A stretch of 64,000 bases of DNA from Glycomyces paridis (GTDB taxonomy: Bacteria; Actinomycetota; Actinomycetes; Mycobacteriales; Micromonosporaceae). Numbering within the stretch: position 1 is the stretch's first letter; every line of letters starts with the position of its first letter. A program made the translations under genes and the position numbers. The stretch covers positions 333,832-397,831 of the forward strand of contig NZ_STGX01000004.1 of assembly GCF_004912155.1 (NCBI RefSeq). The letters are read 5' to 3'. Below, one piece after another: positions 54,365-61,731 of the stretch. Below the pieces are notes generated by a model, which had not been told where the DNA came from, searched no databases, and worked only from the letters and a program-made list of their open reading frames with translations.

Positions 54365-57175
54365 TCAGAGGTCGAGTTTGGCGAGTTCGGTCCGCGAGGA
54401 GACGCCGAGTTTCGGGTAGGCGTTGTAGAGGTGGTAGCCGACGGTCCGGGGGCTGACGAAGAGCTGCTCGCCGATCTGGCGGTTGGTGAGGCCGTCGGCG
54501 GCGAGGCGGACCACCTGGAGTTCCTGCGGGGTAAGGGAGTCGGCGAGGCCCGGCTTGGACTCGACGGCGGTGGAGTCGCCGGCGGCGCGCAGTTCGCCTT
54601 GGGCCCGTTGGGTCCACGGCACGGCGCCGAGCCGTTCGAAGACCTCCGTGGCCTCGCGCAGGTGGGCGCGGGCCTCGTTGATGCGCCGCACCCGACGCAG
54701 CCATTCGCCGTAGACGAGTTCGGTGCGGGCGCGTTCGAACGGGTCGATGTCGTCGGCGCGGTGCAGCTCGACCGCGCGGGCGAAGTGCGCTCCGGCCTCG
54801 GCCTCGGTCGCCATGAGGGCACGGCAGCGTTCGACCAGGGCCTCCCAGTAGGAGCGGCCGGTGGCGTCGGCCCAGTCGGCGAACCAGTCGAAGGCCTCCT
54901 TGACCTCGCCGAGCCGCCCGGACCGGAATGCGGCCTCGACCAGGGTCGGCACCTGCGTGAGCACCTCCATCGGGGTGAGGCCCTCGGCGATGCGCAGCAG
55001 CCGGTCGAACGCGGCCTCGTAGTGTCCGAGGCCCAGTTCCAGCAGGCCGAGCGTGGTGTCGGCGGGGATCACCGAGTCCTCGGGGGCGTCCTCGATCGCG
55101 GCGGCCACGAGTTCGCGGCAGCGCCGCTCCTCGCCGCGGATCGCGGCGATCGGGAGCAGGACCCAGATGCGGCCCTGCATGAGCGCCCGGCGGTCGTTCT
55201 GCTCGTGGGCGAGTTCGATGGCGCTGGAAGCGGACGCGCAGGCGTCCGCGTATCGTCCATAATGGAACTGTGTCTGCGCCTGCACCAGCAGCGCCTGCAC
55301 GAGCGGGCTCAGCGCCCCGCGCTCGCGGCAGGCGCGCACCTGCTCGGCCGCCGCCGTGTGGGCGGCCGGCACGTCCCCCGCCAGGAACCGCCAGCGCGCC
55401 GCCAAGACCTGGTCGAACGCCTGGAAATCCTCGTGCAGCGGCTGGTAGTAGTCGTAGAGGGAGCGGAGGGCGTCGACCGCTTCGCCGGCGGTGTCGCCGG
55501 GCTGGCGGTTGAGGCCGGCGGCGGCGCGGGCGAGGCGGCGCACCCAGGCGTTGTTCGAGCCGCCGTACTTGGAGGCGAGGCCCGAGGCGTACTTGACCTT
55601 CGCGAAATCGCCGGTCTCCCAGGCGTTCCAGACGCCGCGCAGGAGCGGGTAACCGGTGTTCTCGTGGCCGGTGGCCGCGTAGTGCTCGGCCGACTCCATC
55701 CAGACGTCGAAGCCCTTGGAGTGGCCGGCCCAGGAGAGGATCGTGGCGCGGATGAGGGCGGTGCGGGCGAGGAGCACGTGGTCGTCGGTGAGGCGCTCTG
55801 CGGCTTCGGCGAGTTCGACGGCCTTGCCGGTCATGCCTGCGGCGTAAGCGGTCTGGGCGGCCTGGACGAGTCGGCGGGCGCGCTGGTAGTGGTCGGGGGT
55901 GAAGCTCGCGGCGCGTTCGAGCGCGGCGGTCTCGGCGACGCAGCCGCCGCGTTCGGCCTCATAGGACGCGATGGCTTCGAGTGCGGCGGCGGCCTTCTCG
56001 TCGAGGCCGGTGGTGGCGGCGGCGAGGTGGCGGGCGGCGCGGATGTCGTCGTCGCCAAAGGCCTCGGAGAGGGCGCGGTGCGCTTCGATGCGGCGGGCGC
56101 GCGGCGCCGAATGGTAGGCGGTGGACCGGATCAAGGGGTGCACGAACTCGATGCGGCCGCGGTGGTAGCGGACGAGGTCGTCCACTTCGGCCGGTTCGAG
56201 GTCGGCGAGGCTGGAGCCGAGCCGTGCGGCGGCCTCGGCGATCACGGCGGTCTCACCGGTCTCCTCGGCGGCGGCGAGGAGGATGATGGTGCGGGTGCCC
56301 TCGGGGAGGGCGATGATGCGCTCGGTGAACGCCTGCTTGATGCGGGAGGTCGTGGAGTAGCGGCTGTTGGAGGTGTCGGCGCGCAGCGGCGACTCCTCGT
56401 TGTCGGCGGCCGGGAGCTCCAGGAGCGCGAGCGGGTTCCCTTCGGCCATGCGCAGGATCCAGTCGCGGCTGGTGAACGGGATGCCGTCGGCGCGCATGTC
56501 CAGGATCGCTTGGGACGCTGCGAGGTCGAGCGGGCCGAGCGTGAGTTCGGGGATGCCGGGGGCGGGGAAGTCGGGGGCGAAGCCGTCGCGGACGACCAGG
56601 ACCATCGTGATCGACTCGGTCGACAGGCGCCTGGCGGCGAACAGGAGCGCGTTCGTGGAGTCGCGGTCGAGCCAGTGGGCGTCGTCGATGACGACGTACA
56701 CCGGCTGCTTCGCTGAGGCGTCGACCAGGAGGTTGAGGAGGGCGAGGCCGACCTGGAGGGAGTGGGCGCGGCCGGTGCCGTCGCCCATGCCCAGCGCGGT
56801 GCGCAGCGCCTCGGCCTGCGCGGCGGGGAGGCGGCCGAGTCGGTCGAGCAGGGGGTGCAGGAGCATCTGGAGCCCGGCGTACGACCAGGTGTGCTCGGCT
56901 TCGACGCCGAGGGTGCGCAGGACGGTGAAGCCGTCGGCGCGCGGGATGACGGCGTCGACGATCGCGGACTTGCCGATGCCGGGCTCGCCGCGGACGACGA
57001 GCGCGCCGCCGTGGCCCACGCGGGCGCCGTCGAGGAGGGCCTGGATCGAGTCGAGTTCGGCGTCCCTGCCGTAGAGGACGGCGCGGCCCGAGGGCGGCGA
57101 CTCGACGTAGGCCGGGGCGGCGGCGTCCCGGGTCTCGTGCGCGGCGGGTGCTGCGGGGCTGGACTGTGGCGGCAC
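54365..57175 (-). CDS. LuxR-type LAL regulator with AAA ATPase domain (module 2)
   Basis: This 936-residue paralogue of the module 1 regulator has the same plan: GRDAELDSIQALL, Walker A GEPGIGKSA, Walker B VVIDDAHWLDRDS, helical repeats, and a C-terminal LuxR helix-turn-helix (LTPQELQVVRLAADGLTNRQIGEQLFVSPRTVGYHLY). An extra 30 residues at the N-terminus are Pro/Ala-rich. The GTG at 57175 follows GGAG by 5 bases, and TACGCT (57212-57217) would give a leader of about 30 bases; an ATG at 57241 lies upstream of that promoter and is rejected. Its divergent neighbour is the truncated MFS gene. Confidence 0.92.
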   Translation of the reverse strand: MPPQSSPAAPAAHETRDAAAPAYVESPPSGRAVLYGRDAELDSIQALLDGARVGHGGALVVRGEPGIGKSAIVDAVIPRADGFTVLRTLGVEAEHTWSYAGLQMLLHPLLDRLGRLPAAQAEALRTALGMGDGTGRAHSLQVGLALLNLLVDASAKQPVYVVIDDAHWLDRDSTNALLFAARRLSTESITMVLVVRDGFAPDFPAPGIPELTLGPLDLAASQAILDMRADGIPFTSRDWILRMAEGNPLALLELPAADNEESPLRADTSNSRYSTTSRIKQAFTERIIALPEGTRTIILLAAAEETGETAVIAEAAARLGSSLADLEPAEVDDLVRYHRGRIEFVHPLIRSTAYHSAPRARRIEAHRALSEAFGDDDIRAARHLAAATTGLDEKAAAALEAIASYEAERGGCVAETAALERAASFTPDHYQRARRLVQAAQTAYAAGMTGKAVELAEAAERLTDDHVLLARTALIRATILSWAGHSKGFDVWMESAEHYAATGHENTGYPLLRGVWNAWETGDFAKVKYASGLASKYGGSNNAWVRRLARAAAGLNRQPGDTAGEAVDALRSLYDYYQPLHEDFQAFDQVLAARWRFLAGDVPAAHTAAAEQVRACRERGALSPLVQALLVQAQTQFHYGRYADACASASSAIELAHEQNDRRALMQGRIWVLLPIAAIRGEERRCRELVAAAIEDAPEDSVIPADTTLGLLELGLGHYEAAFDRLLRIAEGLTPMEVLTQVPTLVEAAFRSGRLGEVKEAFDWFADWADATGRSYWEALVERCRALMATEAEAGAHFARAVELHRADDIDPFERARTELVYGEWLRRVRRINEARAHLREATEVFERLGAVPWTQRAQGELRAAGDSTAVESKPGLADSLTPQELQVVRLAADGLTNRQIGEQLFVSPRTVGYHLYNAYPKLGVSSRTELAKLDL

Positions 57176-57211
57176 GGCGGCTCCATCCTCAGGACGACCG
57201 GGGACCGCTCC

Positions 57212-57217
57212 AGCGTA
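57212..57217 (-). promoter_or_regulatory. -10 hexamer for LAL gene 2
   Basis: TACGCT on the minus strand, with a leader of about 30 bases before the GTG at 57175. Confidence 0.4.
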
Positions 57218-57238
57218 TCCGCGGGCGCGGACCGGTCG

Positions 57239-57256
57239 CATCTGTCAATCGACTGG
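57239..57256. promoter_or_regulatory. Operator-like sequence, module 2
   Basis: CATCTGTCAATCGACTGG lies between the divergent LAL and MFS-like genes, with gtcgacctgg following. It matches the module 1 site at 15 of 18 positions. Confidence 0.55.
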
Positions 57257-57363
57257 GGTCGACCTGGTTCGCCCTGACCTGGTGGAACGGCGGGGCCGAC
57301 CGGGTTCGGCGACCGGTCGACCGGCCCGGTCGAACGACCGGGGCCGCACCTGGCGCGGGCACC

Positions 57364-57369
57364 TAGCGT
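57364..57369 (+). promoter_or_regulatory. -10 hexamer for the truncated MFS gene
   Basis: TAGCGT, 6 bases before the ATG at 57376. Confidence 0.5.
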
Positions 57370-57375
57370 CGGGGC

Positions 57376-57963
57376 ATGACCGCGACGATCGAAGGCACCC
57401 CGACCCGCCGGGCGGCCCGGCGCTGGACGACCGCCCTGTGGGCGGCGTTCGCGCAGGCCGTGGCGTTCGCCGCGGCGTCGCTGACGGTGCTCACGGCCGC
57501 CGACGCCGCCGCGGCGACCGGGCCGGGTCCACGATGGTGGCCGGCGACGGCCTGCGGGGTCGCGCTGGTCGCGGTCGCGAACGGCGCCAGGCGGTCGGGC
57601 GATCTCGGCGGCGCCCGTCGCTCGGGTGCCGTCGCCTTGTGCGCGTTGGCGTTCGCGTCGGCGGCATACGCAATCGCGCCGGTGTTCTGGTTCGCCGTGG
57701 CCGCGGCGGGCGCTATCGGGGCCGCCGCGGGCGCGGTGGTCGCGGTCGCCGGGAGGGTCCTGGCCGAAGCGGAGGTCGGCGACGGGTCGGCGTCGGTCGG
57801 GCTGTCGGCGGCGGCGCTGTTGGTGGGCGTGGCGGGCGGTGCGGTCGCGCTGGCGGGGGCGCCCTGGTTCGGGTGGCAGGGGGCGCTGGGGCTCGTGGCG
57901 GTGCTGGGAGCGCTGGCGGCGTCGCGGTTCGCCGCATTTGCCCTATCGGAGCGTGAGCGTTAG
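57376..57963 (+). CDS. Truncated MFS-like membrane protein (six helices)
   Basis: The 195-residue protein aligns with the first half of the module 1 MFS transporter: RRWTTALWAAFAQAVAFAAASL matches TRWAAILAVGFAQLVVAGGMSSL, and the helices with AIAPVFWFAVAAAGAIGA and PWFGWQGALGLVAVLGALAA follow in order. The loop that should hold motif A reads GARRSGDLGGARRSG, so the conserved residues are lost, and the second half is absent. The frame is intact with a normal start and stop. It may be a decayed transporter or a small membrane protein reused by the LAL system. Helix count is by eye. Confidence 0.75.
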   Translation: MTATIEGTPTRRAARRWTTALWAAFAQAVAFAAASLTVLTAADAAAATGPGPRWWPATACGVALVAVANGARRSGDLGGARRSGAVALCALAFASAAYAIAPVFWFAVAAAGAIGAAAGAVVAVAGRVLAEAEVGDGSASVGLSAAALLVGVAGGAVALAGAPWFGWQGALGLVAVLGALAASRFAAFALSERER

Positions 57964-58094
57964 CGAACTGTGACGTGAGTTTCGACTGATATCCGTGTGG
58001 TCCTTGAGCTTCGGATGTCACGATGAGTCGTCCGGGTATTCGGAGGTTTTACCCGGCACGCGGGCACCGGCCGTCCTGTGGCGGTGTCCGGAAG

Positions 58095-58128
58095 AAGGCC
58101 CTGGGGAAGTTCGAGACCCCGGGGCCTT
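58095..58128. terminator. Terminator between truncated MFS and HMG-CoA lyase genes
   Basis: aaggccctgggg / ccccggggcctt, a 12-bp stem with one G-U pair and a 10-base loop, lies between convergent genes. Confidence 0.75.
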
Positions 58129-58213
58129 CCATTCGTCTTCGGCTCGGCGCGGCCCTCACGCGGCCGGTGTTCCGGCGCTTCCTGAAGGCGTCTTCAGGCC
58201 GCTTCAGGTCCCC

Positions 58214-59125
58214 TTAAGGTCGCGGCGAGAGACTGGTCCTGGGTCCGGCGCGCAGCACACCGGACTCGAGCGGACGGCCCACGATCTCCTGGGCGAGTCC
58301 GGCAGTGCGGATGAGGGCGTCGAGGTCCACACCCGTCTCCACGCCCATGTCGTGGAGCATGTGCACGACCTCCTCGGTCGCGACGTTGCCGGAGGCGCCC
58401 GGAGCGAAGGGGCACCCGCCGATCCCGCCCACGCTGGCGTCGAACTCCACGACGCCCCGATCGAGCGCAGTGAGGAGGTTCGCCAACGCGGTACCGCGAG
58501 TGTCGTGGAAGTGCATGAGCATCGGCAGGTCGGTCCCGGCCTGCACGGCGTCGAGCAGGTCGGTGACGCGACGCGGCGTGCCCATGCCGGTGGTGTCGCC
58601 GAACGCGACCCGGCCTGCCCCGGCCGCCTCGGCGGCGGCCACGATCCGGGCGACCTGCGCGGGCGCGATGTCGCCTTCGAAGGGGCAGCCGAAGCTGGTG
58701 GCGATGATGACCTCGACCGAGGCGAGGCGTTCGCGCGCGAGCGCGCAGATGTCGGGCAGTTCGGCCAGCGACTCGGCGACGCTGCGGCCGATGTTCGCCC
58801 GGTTGTGGGTCTCCGAGGCGGAGACGACCACCTCGACTGCGGTGAAGCCCGCGTCGAGGGCCCGTTCGACGCCTTTGCGGTTGGGGGCGAGGGCGCTGTA
58901 GCTGATCCCGGAGTGCTTCTCGACGGCCGCCCACACCTCGGCGGCGTCGGCCATCTGCGGGACGGCCTTCGGGCTGACGAAGCTGACGGCCTCGATGCGG
59001 GAGAGGCCGGTGCGCGAGAGGGCGTCGATGAGCCGGATCTTGTCGCCGGTCGGCACGGGCGGCTCGTTCTGCAACCCGTCGCGCGGTGCGACCTCGCGGA
59101 GCATGACCCGGTCGGGCTGGTGCAT
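58214..59125 (-). CDS. Hydroxymethylglutaryl-CoA lyase
   Basis: The 303-residue TIM-barrel enzyme cleaves HMG-CoA to acetoacetate and acetyl-CoA, the last step of leucine breakdown. The N-terminal LREVAPRDGLQNE holds the catalytic Arg and metal-binding Asp; MHFHDTRGTALANLL gives the metal-binding His pair; the signature GGCPFAPGASGNVATEEVVHML contains the catalytic Cys. AGGAGG lies before the ATG. It is followed upstream by a TetR gene on the same strand, a pairing usual for branched-chain acyl-CoA catabolism. A related lyase such as methylglutaconyl-specific forms is possible but less likely. Confidence 0.93.
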   Translation of the reverse strand: MHQPDRVMLREVAPRDGLQNEPPVPTGDKIRLIDALSRTGLSRIEAVSFVSPKAVPQMADAAEVWAAVEKHSGISYSALAPNRKGVERALDAGFTAVEVVVSASETHNRANIGRSVAESLAELPDICALARERLASVEVIIATSFGCPFEGDIAPAQVARIVAAAEAAGAGRVAFGDTTGMGTPRRVTDLLDAVQAGTDLPMLMHFHDTRGTALANLLTALDRGVVEFDASVGGIGGCPFAPGASGNVATEEVVHMLHDMGVETGVDLDALIRTAGLAQEIVGRPLESGVLRAGPRTSLSPRP

Positions 59126-59256
59126 GGTCGCCTCCTGAACGCCGCCTCACCCGGAACCGGCCCGGGCCGCCTACGAGCCCATGCTAACCCGCGATCCCGC
59201 CATGCGGGACAAACGAGGACTCCGGGGCATCATGCCCTCGGCGGGGCGTGGGGCTT

Positions 59257-59853
59257 TTAGCCGGGGTCGAGGGCTCGCAGGGCTGCGGCTCGCAGGAGGG
59301 CCGCGGTCTCGTCGGCGCTGACTTCCTGGCCGAGCGAGAGGTACGGCGTCGAGTTCATGAGGCCGAAGGCGCCGTGCGCGAGCACGCGCGCCTGCTCGGG
59401 CTTGAGGCCCGGCCGGAGGCGGCACAGGACACCCACCCACTCCTCGACGTAGACGCGCTGGAGCTTGCGCACCTCGCGGCGCGGCTCCTCGGGCAGCCGG
59501 TCGAGCTCGTGCAGGTGCAGGATCACGATCTCCGGAGAGTCGATGACGACCTCCAGATGGAAGTCGACCAGCGCCTCCAGGGCCGCCTGCGGCTCGTCCG
59601 AATGCAGCGACGCCCAGTGCCGCCCGCCCGAGAGCAGCCGTTCCGAGACCGGGATGAGGGCGTCGGCGAGCATCTGTTCCTTGCCGCCCTTGAAGTGGTG
59701 GTAGAGGGCCGGGCCGGTGATCGAGGCGGCCGCGCCGATGTCGTCCATCGAGACGCCGTGGTAGCCGTGCTTCGCGAGCAGTTTGACCGCGACGTCGAGG
59801 ATCTCGCGCCAGCGCTTGGACCCGCCGCGGCTATCGGCTGCATGCATCTCCAC
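59257..59853 (-). CDS. TetR-family transcriptional regulator
   Basis: The 198-residue repressor has an N-terminal helix-turn-helix (SKRWREILDVAVKLLAKHGYHGVSMDDIGAAASITGPALYHHFKGGKEQML) and an all-helical ligand domain with conserved RVYVEEWVGVLCRLRPGL. It lies just upstream of the HMG-CoA lyase gene on the same strand and probably regulates it, with an acyl-CoA as likely ligand (inference from similar pairs). TAACCT lies 7 bases before the GTG at 59853, and ttactcgtacgtaa over it is a near-palindrome that could be its own operator. Confidence 0.9.
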   Translation of the reverse strand: MEMHAADSRGGSKRWREILDVAVKLLAKHGYHGVSMDDIGAAASITGPALYHHFKGGKEQMLADALIPVSERLLSGGRHWASLHSDEPQAALEALVDFHLEVVIDSPEIVILHLHELDRLPEEPRREVRKLQRVYVEEWVGVLCRLRPGLKPEQARVLAHGAFGLMNSTPYLSLGQEVSADETAALLRAAALRALDPG

Positions 59854-59860
59854 GACCTAG

Positions 59861-59866
59861 AGGTTA
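59861..59866 (-). promoter_or_regulatory. -10 hexamer for the tetR-type gene
   Basis: TAACCT on the minus strand, 7 bases before the GTG at 59853; it lies inside the near-palindrome ttactcgtacgtaa (59864-59877). Confidence 0.5.
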
Positions 59867-60078
59867 CTCGTACGTAAGCCGTCGAGCAGGGAGCAAAAGC
59901 CCACTTTCGCCGGGTCCATCACCCCCGAAACCCCTGCCGCGCCACAGCGTTCCGCCCGCACCGCGCGCCCTGGGCCACGGCCGGGCCCGGTCGGGCCGCC
60001 CCCGATCGCCCCGGGCACCGGCCCGAGGCCGTCGCCGGCGGGCCTTGTCGCACCAGGCACTTCCCCCCGGACGCGACG

Positions 60079-60202
60079 CGGCCGCACCCCGTCTCCGAGG
60101 TGCGGCCGACGTTCGTGCCGCTCGGCCCGCCGTGACACGTGGCGGGCCGGGCGGCGCGGTTCTCGACGCCACGGGAGGCCAGACACATCGCCTCCCGTGG
60201 CG
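60079..60202 (-). terminator. Cluster of three hairpins after the membrane helix-repeat gene
   Basis: Perfect stems occur at 60167-60178/60191-60202 (12 bp, cgccacgggagg), 60123-60131/60141-60149 (9 bp) and 60079-60088/60099-60108 (10 bp). The first lies 4 bases after the stop at 60207 and is the likely terminator. The rest of the gap to the TetR gene (59867-60078) shows nothing else. Confidence 0.65.
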
Positions 60203-60206
60203 GTCG

Positions 60207-61022
60207 TCAGTGCTCGGTCGGGTGCGTCCGGCGCTCGGCTTCGGCGTCCGCCGCCTCGCCCATGGCGCCGGCCGCGGGCGCCTGCGTGTCCGCCGCCGCC
60301 CCGTACCGTTCCGAACTGTAGGTCTGCGACATGGAGGCGGTGGCGTCCGCCCCCGCGTTCGCGTCCTTCATCTTGCCCGCCTCGCTCTCGGCGCTGGTGA
60401 GCATCCGCTCCCAGCGCTCGCGCATCGGGGCGATGAGGCCGCCGCCGACGCCGACGATGGCGACGCCGGCGATGATCGACAGGACCGTCCACATGATCGG
60501 GTTGGTCACGGTGGTGGCGATGCCGACCTGCCCGAGCGCGGCGACCGCGCCGAAGAAGATGATCGCGACCTGGCAGATGCGGGCCACGATCTTGCCGTAG
60601 CTCGTCTCCTCGAGCGTGCCGGAGACGAGGGTGAACACGGCGTTCGCGATCGCGAAGGCGACCACGACGATGACGAGTGCGACGAACAGCAGCGGCAGCC
60701 AGGCCACGAGCTGGTTCAGCAGGGTCGACACCGGGTTGGTGCCGAACGCGCCGAACGCCAGTTGCAGCGTGAACAGCACCAGCGCGAAGTAGACGAGCTT
60801 GCCGAGCAGGTCGCTCAGCTCGAACTTGCCCGTGTATCGGCGCAGGCCCGACTTGTCGCCGACCCTGTCGAGGCCGACCTTGTTCAGCAGCTTGCCGACA
60901 AGCTTGCCGATCCATTTGGCGACGAACCAGCCGATGAGCAGAATCGCCAGGAACGCCAGCGCTCGCGGCAGGAACTCGGCGATGTTGTCCATCATGTTCT
61001 GGAAGCTCTGCGAGATGTCCAT
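60207..61022 (-). CDS. Membrane helix-repeat protein, mechanosensitive-channel-like (CmpX/TM_helix type)
   Basis: The 271-residue protein has four or five hydrophobic helices: FLPRALAFLAILLIGWFVAKWIG, LLGKLVYFALVLFTLQLAFGAFG, LPLLFVALVIVVVAFAIANAVFTLVSG, AIIFFGAVAALGQVG and TVLSIIAGVAIVGVGGGLIA. A disordered Ala/Glu/Met-rich tail follows. This pattern, with LNQLVAWLP and ETSYGKIVARICQ, matches the conserved TM helix repeat of CmpX-type proteins that lack the full MscS beta-domain. A role in membrane tension or ion flow is assumed from relatives. TACCCT lies 6 bases before the ATG. Confidence 0.85.
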   Translation of the reverse strand: MDISQSFQNMMDNIAEFLPRALAFLAILLIGWFVAKWIGKLVGKLLNKVGLDRVGDKSGLRRYTGKFELSDLLGKLVYFALVLFTLQLAFGAFGTNPVSTLLNQLVAWLPLLFVALVIVVVAFAIANAVFTLVSGTLEETSYGKIVARICQVAIIFFGAVAALGQVGIATTVTNPIMWTVLSIIAGVAIVGVGGGLIAPMRERWERMLTSAESEAGKMKDANAGADATASMSQTYSSERYGAAADTQAPAAGAMGEAADAEAERRTHPTEH

Positions 61023-61028
61023 GTTCGA

Positions 61029-61034
61029 AGGGTA
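61029..61034 (-). promoter_or_regulatory. -10 hexamer for the membrane helix-repeat gene
   Basis: TACCCT on the minus strand, 6 bases before the ATG at 61022. Confidence 0.5.
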
Positions 61035-61121
61035 AGCCGGATAACACCGCTATTCAGGCGTTTCGCGGGAGAAGCACCTGATATGGAGGCAAGTAGCCGC
61101 CGTTCGAGGGCGGCCGCGGGC

Positions 61122-61697
61122 CTACGTCGGCCAGGTGCGCCAGTGCATCCAGGACTTGGACGGGGTGGGGCCGCGTTGGTCCTGGTAGCGGGAGAGGTTC
61201 GCGCCGGCGCCGTAGGGGTGCTCGGCGGGGCTGGAGAGCTTGAACAGGCACAGCTGCCCGATCTTCATGCCCGGCCACAGGGTGATGGGGAGGTTGGCGA
61301 CGTTGGAGAGTTCAAGGGTGACGTGCCCGGAGAAGCCGGGGTCAATGAAGCCGGCGGTGGAGTGGGTGAGCAGGCCGAGGCGTCCGAGGCTGGACTTGCC
61401 TTCGAGGCGGGCGGCGAGGTCGTCGGGGAGGCTGATGACCTCGAGGGTCGAGGCGAGGACGAATTCGCCGGGGTGGAGGACGAAGGGCTCGTCGTCGCGG
61501 ACCTCGACGGGGACGGTGAGTTCGTCCTGCTGCTTGGAGGGGTCGATGTGGGTGTACTTCTGGTTGTTGAAGACCCGGAAGCGGCGGTCGAGCCGGACGT
61601 CGATGCTGGACGGCTGTACGAGCTCGTGCTCGAACGGCTCGATCCCGAGTCGGTCGTTCTTGACGGCTTCGACGATGTCGCGGTCGCTCAGCAGCAT
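61122..61697 (-). CDS. dcd: dCTP deaminase (probably bifunctional DCD-DUT)
   Basis: The 191-residue enzyme makes dUTP or dUMP from dCTP for thymidylate synthesis. The family core includes [51 protein letters not shown], and the active-site [22 protein letters not shown] with the catalytic Glu, ending in the nucleotide-closing tail [13 protein letters not shown]. The sequence is close to the mycobacterial enzyme that both deaminates and hydrolyses. TAACCT lies 6 bases before the ATG. It follows the glycosyltransferase on the same strand after 34 bases. Confidence 0.96.
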   Translation of the reverse strand: MLLSDRDIVEAVKNDRLGIEPFEHELVQPSSIDVRLDRRFRVFNNQKYTHIDPSKQQDELTVPVEVRDDEPFVLHPGEFVLASTLEVISLPDDLAARLEGKSSLGRLGLLTHSTAGFIDPGFSGHVTLELSNVANLPITLWPGMKIGQLCLFKLSSPAEHPYGAGANLSRYQDQRGPTPSKSWMHWRTWPT

Positions 61698-61703
61698 TGC
61701 CCA

Positions 61704-61709
61704 AGGTTA
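61704..61709 (-). promoter_or_regulatory. -10 hexamer for dcd
   Basis: TAACCT on the minus strand, 6 bases before the ATG at 61697. Confidence 0.5.
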
Positions 61710-61731
61710 GAGGCCCGCGAGTTTCGGCAGC

